Shown: positions 17,614 through 23,738 of the stretch, in pieces
How positions within the stretch are numbered: the stretch's first letter is position 1
Layout: each line of letters starts with the position of its first letter
Source of the DNA: DAOVDI01 sp965373045
GTDB taxonomy: Bacteria > Acidobacteriota > Aminicenantia > Aminicenantales > Aminicenantaceae
Length of the DNA: 39,493 bases
NCBI GenBank assembly: GCA_965373045.1
Contig: CBDVEQ010000001.1
Span: forward strand, 1 to 39,493
Direction of reading: 5' to 3'
Notes under the pieces: model-generated
The model's database searches: none
Told to the model about the DNA's origin: nothing
What the model saw: only the letters and a program-made list of their open reading frames with translations
Made by a program: the position numbers and the translations under genes

Positions 17614-18387
17614 ATGAAGATATCTGTAGTTGTCATCACGTTCAATGAAGAAAAACGGCTGGAAGCCGCGTTAAACAATGTCAAGGATATTGCATCTGAG
17701 ATCATTGTGGTGGACAGTTACAGCACGGATGGTACGCTGCAGGTTGCAAAACAATTTTCAGATCATGTTTATAAGCGGAAATGGACTAACTATGCAGACC
17801 AGAAGAACTTTGCCAACAGCAAGGCTTCGTTCCCCTGGATCCTTTCTCTGGATGCGGATGAGCGGCTGTCTCCTGAACTCGCAGAGGAAATTCAGGGATT
17901 GCTGGACCTTGAACCCGATTGCTCAGCTTTTTCCATGCCGAGACATGCCTTCTATCTTGGAAAATGGATCCGCCATTCCGGATGGTACCCGGACAGGAAA
18001 ACCCGTCTTTTTCTGAAAGATAGAACATACTGGGAAGGCGAATATATCCATGAAAGTCTGGTCGTCGACGGAAAAATAAGCAAGCTGAATGGTTCGATCC
18101 GGCATTTCTCATACAACAATATTCGTGACCATTTGGAACGGATCAATCTGTTTTCGGATCTTGGGGCGCAGAAGCTCTATGCCGCGGACAGGAAATGCCG
18201 CTGGTATCATCTGGCGGTCTTGCCCTTTTCCGGGTTTATCAAGTCCTATTTATTAAAAGCTGGATTTTTAGACGGATTTGCCGGTTTTATAATTTCAGCG
18301 CTTCATGGCTATTCGATTTTCACAAAATACGCGAAATTAGGAGAGATATGGAAAAAGGGAGAGAAGATTGAGTCTTTTTCAGATTGA
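17614..18387 (+). CDS. glycosyltransferase family 2 (WaaE/KdtX-like)
   Basis: Cytoplasmic inverting sugar transferase, 257 aa, of the type that adds a hexose to the lipopolysaccharide inner core. GT-A features: VVVITFNEEKRLEAAL at the N-terminus, VVDSYSTDGT (32-41), the ADQKNFA segment, and the metal-binding LDADERLSPEL (DAD at 80-82). The pattern matches the WaaE-like branch closely; the acceptor is inferred. There is no clear ribosome site between the TolC stop at 17587 and the ATG at 17614. Its 3' end overlaps the next gene's start by 20 bases, a sign of translational coupling. Confidence 0.88.
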   Translation: MKISVVVITFNEEKRLEAALNNVKDIASEIIVVDSYSTDGTLQVAKQFSDHVYKRKWTNYADQKNFANSKASFPWILSLDADERLSPELAEEIQGLLDLEPDCSAFSMPRHAFYLGKWIRHSGWYPDRKTRLFLKDRTYWEGEYIHESLVVDGKISKLNGSIRHFSYNNIRDHLERINLFSDLGAQKLYAADRKCRWYHLAVLPFSGFIKSYLLKAGFLDGFAGFIISALHGYSIFTKYAKLGEIWKKGEKIESFSD

Positions 18388-19483
18388 TGCCGGAAAAGAG
18401 TGGAGAGGAGGTCAGAGACAGTCTTTTTTACTGGCCAAGGAACTCAAGAAAAAAGGATATCCCCTTTATTTTGTTGTTCAACCTTATAGCCCTCTTCATA
18501 AACAGGCGCAAAAAGCAGGTCTATCTGTTATCCCTGTAAAAATGCGGAGCGAGGTCGACATTCTTGCTGTGACCCGTCTGGCTGCAGCAATGAAAAAGAA
18601 GAATTGCCGCCTGGTTCATTTCCATGATGCACACTCCGTTTCTGTAGGATCGCCTGCAGCTTCTCTGGCCGGGGTTCCTCTGAAAATTATTTCACGCAGG
18701 GTGGATTTTCCCCTGAAAAACAATTTTCTATCCCGGCAGAAATACATAAAGAATATAGACTGTATAATTGCCGTATCCAAGGGTGTCAGAAAGGTCCTGA
18801 TCGAAGGAGGAGTTCCCCCAAAATCCATTAAAGTCATCCCTGACGGGATCGATTATTCTCCTTTTGAGAAAGCAAGTTCCATCGATTATCTGAGGCAGGA
18901 GCTTTCTTTTAAAAAAAAAGATTTTCTGGTTGGAATTGTTGCTCACCTGGCAGATCACAAGGGGCATAAGTACCTGATCAGAGCGGCCAGGATCTTGAAA
19001 GAGAAGGCTCCAAGGATCAAGTTTATCATTGTTGGCGAAGGCCCCCTGAAAATGGAATTGACCCGGCAGGTCAGCGAAAGTCATATCGGAGATATTGTTT
19101 TTTTCCTTGGGTTCCGTGACGATATTCCCCGGATCCTTCGCTCACTCGATCTCTTTGTTCTGTCTTCCTACTTGGAAGGGCTGGGCAGCAGCCTTTTGGA
19201 TGCCATGGCCTGCCGTCTTCCGATAGTAGCCACAAAGGCGGGCGGAATCCCGGAAGTTGTTGTTCACAGGAAAACCGGTTTGCTCGTGCCGACGCGAAAT
19301 TCAGAAGCCCTGGCGACCGCTATTCTCAAGCTCTATAAGGACCGGGAGCTTGCGAAACAACTGGGAGACAATGGATTCGAACATGTCCATGGGAAATTTT
19401 CAGCCGAAGCCATGGCTGGGAAGATAATTGATCAATATGATAAATTGGCGCGAGAAAAGGGAATCAAGTTGAATGAGTATTGA
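18368..19483 (+). CDS. glycosyltransferase family 4
   Basis: Cytoplasmic retaining transferase with the GT-B fold, 371 aa. The N-terminus LFQIDAGKEWRGGQRQ is the donor-side start common to GT4 lipopolysaccharide and exopolysaccharide enzymes. The C-terminal half has GIVAHLADHKGHKYLI, IIVGEGPLK, and the E-x7-E nucleotide-sugar motif as EGLGSSLLD (Glu270 ... Asp278), where the second Glu is a conservative Asp. The start is TTG at 18368, supported by GGGAGAG at 18357-18363 and by the family's usual N-terminus; no in-frame ATG lies nearby. It overlaps the GT2 gene by 20 bases and the next gene by 11. With the GT2 it probably builds part of a cell-surface glycan. Confidence 0.9.
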   Translation: MSLFQIDAGKEWRGGQRQSFLLAKELKKKGYPLYFVVQPYSPLHKQAQKAGLSVIPVKMRSEVDILAVTRLAAAMKKKNCRLVHFHDAHSVSVGSPAASLAGVPLKIISRRVDFPLKNNFLSRQKYIKNIDCIIAVSKGVRKVLIEGGVPPKSIKVIPDGIDYSPFEKASSIDYLRQELSFKKKDFLVGIVAHLADHKGHKYLIRAARILKEKAPRIKFIIVGEGPLKMELTRQVSESHIGDIVFFLGFRDDIPRILRSLDLFVLSSYLEGLGSSLLDAMACRLPIVATKAGGIPEVVVHRKTGLLVPTRNSEALATAILKLYKDRELAKQLGDNGFEHVHGKFSAEAMAGKIIDQYDKLAREKGIKLNEY

Positions 19484-20585
19484 ACGGATAGAACTTTCTC
19501 TTCTCAAGGTGCCCTATGTCCATTATTTTGAGACGAGTTTCAGCAGGGAATACGATCGGACATTTATCATTGTCAAGGTTTTTGAGGAAGGTATCGTGGG
19601 TTACGGTGAGGTCGTTGCAACAGCCAGTCCCCTCTACAGCTACGAAACTACAACCACGGCCTGGCATGTCTTAAAGGATTTTTTTATTCCTCTGACGCTT
19701 GAAATGGCAATATCTGATCCTGTTGATTATCACAGAGAGCTGGGGATGTACAGGGGGCATCCCATGGCGAGAGCCGGACTGGAACTGGCCCTGTGGGATT
19801 TAAAGGCCAAAAAAAAGGGACAACCTCTTTATAAGATGTATGGAGGGATCAGGAAGGAGATCGCTGCTGGTGTCAGCGTAGGGATCCAGGATACTGTGCC
19901 TGAACTTTTAAACAGGATCCATTCTTTTCTGGAGGAGGGGTACCAGAGGATCAAGATCAAGATCAAGCCTGGTTGGGATGGGAATATCTGTCAGGAGATA
20001 CGGAAAGAATTTCCTGAAACCCTTCTCCAGGTGGATGCTAATGGGGCCTATGGCATAGAGGATGCGGAGCATCTTAAGGAACTGGACGGTTATGGTCTTT
20101 TAATGCTCGAACAGCCATTTCCCCCATATGATCTCTGGGATCACAGCCGTCTTCAAAAACAGATCAAAACTCCGGTCTGTCTTGATGAAAGCATTATTTC
20201 CTTGACTACGGTGAGACAGGCGCTGGAGATGGGAAGCTGCAGGATTGTAAATATCAAGGTTGGGCGTATCGGCGGGATTGTGGAAGCGCGGAAGATACAT
20301 GATTTCTGCCAGGATAAAAAAATCCCGGTCTGGTGCGGAGGTATGCTGGAATCCGGCATCGGCCGGGCACATAACGTGCATCTGGCTTCGCTTCCAAACT
20401 TCCTGTTTCCCAACGATATTTCCGCGAGCAAGCGCTATTACAAGCGGGATCTGATCGATCCTGCTTTTGATATTGAACCGGATGGAACCATCAAGATTCC
20501 TCGTGACCCTGGAATCGGTGTAAAACCGGTTGAAACATGGATCCAAGAAGCTACTCTGAAAAGAGAAATCTTCCGGAATCATTAG
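19473..20585 (+). CDS. o-succinylbenzoate synthase / N-succinylamino acid racemase (enolase superfamily)
   Basis: Cytoplasmic Mg-dependent enzyme, 370 aa, of the MenC/NSAR branch. All superfamily residues are visible: KIK with Lys161 and Lys163 (acid/base), metal ligands Asp188 (VDAN), Glu213 (LEQP), Asp238 (LDES), and Lys262 in NIKVGRIGG on the other face. The numbering is almost the same as I recall for the Amycolatopsis NSAR/OSBS enzyme. Members of this group make o-succinylbenzoate for menaquinone, racemise N-succinyl amino acids, or do both, and sequence alone does not settle which. No other men gene is in the window, so racemase or dual activity remains open and no symbol is given. Start ATG at 19473 overlaps the GT4 stop by 11 bases. 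Confidence 0.88.
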   Translation: MSIERIELSLLKVPYVHYFETSFSREYDRTFIIVKVFEEGIVGYGEVVATASPLYSYETTTTAWHVLKDFFIPLTLEMAISDPVDYHRELGMYRGHPMARAGLELALWDLKAKKKGQPLYKMYGGIRKEIAAGVSVGIQDTVPELLNRIHSFLEEGYQRIKIKIKPGWDGNICQEIRKEFPETLLQVDANGAYGIEDAEHLKELDGYGLLMLEQPFPPYDLWDHSRLQKQIKTPVCLDESIISLTTVRQALEMGSCRIVNIKVGRIGGIVEARKIHDFCQDKKIPVWCGGMLESGIGRAHNVHLASLPNFLFPNDISASKRYYKRDLIDPAFDIEPDGTIKIPRDPGIGVKPVETWIQEATLKREIFRNH

Positions 20586-20595
20586 GAAAACCGAC

Positions 20596-21600
20596 ATGTG
20601 CGCAATGACTTATAAAAAAGCCGGTGTGGATATTGATAATGCCGACGCTTTCATAAAGAAGATCGATCCCCTTGTTAAAAAGACTGAAAGATCCGAAGTG
20701 CTGGGAAAGTTCGGTGGTTTCAGCGGTTTGTTCAAACCGCGTTTAAAGGGAATGGCCAACCCGGTTTTAGTCTCGTCGACTGACGGTGTCGGTACTAAAC
20801 TCCTGGTTGCGGAAATATTAGAAAAGTATGACACTATTGGTATCGACCTTGTTGCCATGTGTGTCAATGATGTTCTGGTTCCAGGTGCCGAACCGCTGTT
20901 TTTCCTGGATTATATTGCCACTGGATGGCTGAACAAGACAAAGCTTTTCCAGGTGATGAAGGGGATCACCAGGGGCTGCTGCCAGGCCGGATGTGCCCTG
21001 ATCGGAGGGGAGACAGCAGAACTTCCCGGTATGTATGAAGGGGAAAAATTCGACCTGGCCGGTTTCAGCGTCGGGCTTGTCGATCAGAAGAATATCATTG
21101 ACGGGCACTCTGTCCGCCCCGGCGATGTGCTGGTAGGCCTGGCATCGAGCGGACTGCACAGTAATGGCTTTTCTCTTGTCAGAAAGGTTCTAAGTTGGGA
21201 GGAACTGAGGGGACGGCTTGGTCAAGAAGTGCTCAAGCCTACTCGGATCTATGTGCAGCCGGTTTTAAAGGTCTTGAAAAAAATCCGCATCAAAGCTATG
21301 GCCCATATTACAGGCGGCGGTTTTTATGACAATCTACCAAGGATGCTCCCTGCCGAATGTGCTGTCCGGATTCAAAGAAGGAAGTGGCCTGTTCCGTCTA
21401 TTTTTTCCACGATCCAGAAAAAGGGAAACATCGATGACCGCGAAATGTATCGCACACTGAACATGGGGATCGGAATGGTCCTGGTATTCAGCTCCAGGGA
21501 AGCCGGGAACGCTGTAAAGATGCTTACATCTTTTGGGGAAAAAGCCTATATCATCGGAGAGGTCATCAGAGGATGTCGAAAAGTCGAGATCGTCAGTTGA
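20596..21600 (+). CDS. purM: phosphoribosylformylglycinamidine cyclo-ligase
   Basis: AIR synthetase, 334 aa: ATP-dependent ring closure of FGAM to aminoimidazole ribonucleotide, step five of purine synthesis, cytoplasmic homodimer. Family signatures are clear: YKKAGVDIDNADAFI, STDGVGTKL, MCVNDVLVPGAEPLFFLDY, IGGETAELPGMY, LASSGLHSNGFSLVR, and HITGGGFYDN. Length is normal. Start ATG at 20596 has AGGA eight bases upstream, overlapping the previous stop; a second ATG three codons on is possible. Last gene of the five-gene plus-strand run; joining purM to transferases and a racemase is unusual, since purM is more often beside purN or other pur genes. Confidence 0.95.
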   Translation: MCAMTYKKAGVDIDNADAFIKKIDPLVKKTERSEVLGKFGGFSGLFKPRLKGMANPVLVSSTDGVGTKLLVAEILEKYDTIGIDLVAMCVNDVLVPGAEPLFFLDYIATGWLNKTKLFQVMKGITRGCCQAGCALIGGETAELPGMYEGEKFDLAGFSVGLVDQKNIIDGHSVRPGDVLVGLASSGLHSNGFSLVRKVLSWEELRGRLGQEVLKPTRIYVQPVLKVLKKIRIKAMAHITGGGFYDNLPRMLPAECAVRIQRRKWPVPSIFSTIQKKGNIDDREMYRTLNMGIGMVLVFSSREAGNAVKMLTSFGEKAYIIGEVIRGCRKVEIVS

Positions 21601-21634
21601 CAGACAGGTGTATTAGTTATTATTAAAACATTCA

Positions 21635-21692
21635 TGACAAGGAATTTAACACTTTTACAGTCAAAAAGAGTGGTTTTTCTGCTTCCTTGTCA
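21635..21692. repeat. 10-bp inverted repeat downstream of purM
   Basis: TGACAAGGAA (21635-21644) and TTCCTTGTCA (21683-21692) are perfect inverted copies around a 38-base loop that itself holds AAAAA/TTTTT arms. It could be a transcript-end structure for the purM run or a protein site. It lacks the tight GC stem plus T-run of a standard terminator. Confidence 0.4.
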
Positions 21693-21740
21693 GGTCATTG
21701 TTGGTATGTTTCTTGCAATTTTCTATTTTAAAAGATTTTG

Positions 21741-21746
21741 TATAAT
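21741..21746 (+). promoter_or_regulatory. consensus -10 box before the VWFA-type gene
   Basis: A perfect TATAAT. No good -35 lies at 16-18 bases; TTGCAA at 21713-21718 is 22 bases away. Transcription from it would start near 21753, leaving only about 5 or 14 bases before the ATGs at 21758 and 21767. Confidence 0.4.
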
Positions 21747-21766
21747 CTTTGTACAAAATGTTTAAT

Positions 21767-23008
21767 ATGAAAAAAAAAGTTTTTATCGCTGCAGCTGTTT
21801 TGAGCACGGTGTTTTTTGTCTTTTCCCAAGAAAAATTGTTTGTGGAAACTCTTGTTGTAAATATCGAGGTTCCTGTCAGGGTCTTTGACGGGAAGCGCTT
21901 TGTAGATAACCTCTCCATTGATGATTTTGAAGTCTATGAAGAAGGGGTCCTTCAAAAAGTCGAGGCGGTCTATCTGGTTAAAAAACAAAGGATCGAACGG
22001 AGTGAAGAAAAGAAGAAATTTACACCTAAAACCTCAAGGAACTTTTATTTGTTGTTCGAAGTTTCTGATTTTTTACCTAAACTTGGCGAGGCGGTTGAAT
22101 ACTTTATTCAGAATGTTTTTTATCCAGGGGACCACCTCACTGTTGTTACTCCGGTAAAAACCTACCGGCTGAGAGATAAAACATTTGAGATCCTGTCCAA
22201 ATCAGACGTTATCAAGCAGCTCAGGGGCATATTGAGAAAGGATGTTCTGATCGGAAGCGCGGATTACAGGAATGCTGTCAAAGAGCTGACCGGTCTGGCC
22301 AAATCTTTGACTGCTGCGATCGTGCAGGATGGGATAGATGCTAATCCGACTAATAAACCTGATGATTTTGGTATGGCCGCCTACAAAGATATAGCCATGG
22401 ACCTTCAATTGACTATGTATACAACACTCCTAAGTAAACTGGAAAACCTTCGTTATGTTGACCAGGGAAAGCTGATGGATTTTACGCAGCAGCTAAAGCT
22501 TGAAAAGGGGCAGAAATATGTGTTTTTGTTCTACCAAAGAGAATTTATTCCTGTTGTCGAACCGAGAATCCTGAACCAGTACATAAACCTTTATCAGGAC
22601 AGGGAGGATATCCTTCATACGATTTCCGGCTTGTTTGATTTTTATAAGCGGGACCTATCACTTGATATTGATCTGATAAAAAAGGCCTGCTCAGATTCTT
22701 CTATTTCCATGCATTTTTTATATATAACAAAATCTCCTCAAATTGTGTCCGGAGTGCGAATGGAAGAGCATTCGGAAGATATTTTTTCTGCATTCAGGGA
22801 GATGGCTCTTGCCACAGGAGGGTATGTGGAAAGTTCCTCTAACCCTGAATATCTATTCAAAAAAGCAGTAGCTTCATCGGAGAACTATTATCTTCTTTAT
22901 TATTCGCCTAAGTCGTATAAAAGGGACAAAAAGTTCAGAAACATTAGCGTCCTGATCAAAAATAGAAATTTTCGAGTTACTCACAGACTAGGTTACTTCG
23001 CCAACTAA
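21767..23008 (+). CDS. exported VWFA-related protein (acidobacterial type)
   Basis: Exported protein of about 413 aa with a signal peptide MKKKVFIAAAVLSTVFFVFSQ. The following segment, VNIEVPVRVFDGKRFVDNLSIDDFEVYEEG, is the conserved opening of the von Willebrand-related family described from Acidobacteria (TIGR03436). A Rossmann-like VWA region follows. Where the metal site DxSxS is expected, the strand reads LLFEVSDF, so the classic MIDAS is not preserved. The C-terminus ends RNISVLIKNRNFRVTHRLGYF, also typical. Starts: TTG 21749, ATG 21758 and ATG 21767 are in frame; 21767 gives the cleanest signal peptide, but no Shine-Dalgarno precedes any of them. The role is unknown; the family is generally thought to act in adhesion or protein binding outside the cell. 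Confidence 0.8.
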   Translation: MKKKVFIAAAVLSTVFFVFSQEKLFVETLVVNIEVPVRVFDGKRFVDNLSIDDFEVYEEGVLQKVEAVYLVKKQRIERSEEKKKFTPKTSRNFYLLFEVSDFLPKLGEAVEYFIQNVFYPGDHLTVVTPVKTYRLRDKTFEILSKSDVIKQLRGILRKDVLIGSADYRNAVKELTGLAKSLTAAIVQDGIDANPTNKPDDFGMAAYKDIAMDLQLTMYTTLLSKLENLRYVDQGKLMDFTQQLKLEKGQKYVFLFYQREFIPVVEPRILNQYINLYQDREDILHTISGLFDFYKRDLSLDIDLIKKACSDSSISMHFLYITKSPQIVSGVRMEEHSEDIFSAFREMALATGGYVESSSNPEYLFKKAVASSENYYLLYYSPKSYKRDKKFRNISVLIKNRNFRVTHRLGYFAN

Positions 23009-23133
23009 CCTGAACAATTTACAAGCCGATCTTATCCCATCTGCTGCGTTACTGTCCGTTCGCAGTATATGAATACAGCTTCACGAACAGCCTCTTGCAG
23101 ATGCATCAACCTCGGCTCGTAAATAGTCCAGGC
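23009..23133. repeat. dispersed repeat module, copy A
   Basis: Starts directly after the VWFA-gene stop. Its head (23009-23032) is identical over 24 bases to 23338-23361. Its body (23024-23133) aligns without gaps to 23224-23333, about three-quarters identical by eye. The core has nested inverted arms: GTTCG (23058) / CGAAC (23084) around GTAT (23065) / ATAC (23073) with loop ATGA. Confidence 0.75.
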
Positions 23134-23223
23134 ACTTACTTCAATGGGACACAATAAAAACACTCGAACCCTTGAATCCTTGAATCCTATTTTTATCATC
23201 GGCCCTTTTTTACCCTCCGAGCG

Positions 23224-23334
23224 AGCCGATCTCACCGCAGTGGCTTCGTCGTGTTCCGTTCGCAGTATATAAATACAGCTTCACGAACCCCTCCTTGCAG
23301 CTACGGCAATCTCGACTCGTGAATAATCCAGGGG
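23224..23334. repeat. dispersed repeat module, copy B
   Basis: Exactly 200 bases after copy A in register. The core (23258-23288) keeps both pairs of arms (GTTCG/CGAAC and GTAT/ATAC) and differs from copy A only by G to A in the inner loop, while the flanks have diverged; this suggests selection or mobility acting on the hairpin. Confidence 0.75.
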
Positions 23335-23337
23335 TAG

Positions 23338-23361
23338 CCTGAACAATTTACAAGCCGATCT
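23338..23361. repeat. head of a third repeat module
   Basis: A 24-base exact copy of 23009-23032 (begins CCTGAACAATTTACAAGC). The body that should follow is missing and is replaced by an A-run and simple repeats. Confidence 0.75.
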
Positions 23362-23496
23362 AATAAAAAAAAGGGTTCTAGGAATCAAGGGGTCAAGGAT
23401 TCAAGTGAAAGAATAAGAGGCCAAGGGCCAACGACTAAAGGCAAATGCAAAAAAGGCCCAGAGCCCAAAGCAGCTTAGCCCAAAGTCATTTAATTT

Positions 23497-23525
23497 GCGT
23501 CATTCTCGTGCAAACGGGAATCCAG
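23497..23525. repeat. GGGAATCC-type dispersed hairpin element
   Basis: Arms ATTCTCGT (23502-23509) and ACGGGAAT (23514-23521) pair with one G-U around a GCAA tetraloop, flanked by GCGTC and CCAG. The element form GTCATTCCCG...CGGGAATCCAG is known to me as a common intergenic hairpin in many bacteria; this is a slightly decayed copy. Confidence 0.6.
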
Positions 23526-23738
23526 TTCTTTGAGTTCATTGAGTTAAATTTTATTGAAATAACCCAAAGAACACAACGAACTAAATAAACTCAACAAACT
23601 CTTCTTGACTTCGACGACTTCGATAGACTTCTATAGACTGTTTTTCCTTGGCCTGATCCTATGCTGTTGAATTATTGGTGTGTCTGTAATACCATCTTTT
23701 TGAGTAATTCTTTAAAATGAATAAAGAACGGGGGCGCT

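Larger units (their letters stand above)
23009..23738. other. 730-base gene-free stretch rich in repeats
   Basis: No credible gene on either strand. In order it holds repeat module A (23009-23133), a spacer with AT-rich and CTTGAATCC-like repeats, module B (23224-23334), the head of a third module (23338-23361), AAGG/GCCCAAAG-like simple repeats, a GGGAATCC hairpin (23497-23525), and degenerate TTGAGTT and GACTTC repeats (about 23530-23640). It looks like an accumulation site for dispersed elements. Confidence 0.7.

Noticed and set aside
23032..23235. 67-codon minus-strand frame
   Set aside because: It is made of the repeat module A and its spacer; such frames arise wherever the repeat occurs and have no independent coding signs.
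23009..23361. Possible CRISPR array
   Set aside because: Only two or three long diverged modules at uneven spacing, with no uniform short repeats or spacers and no cas genes.
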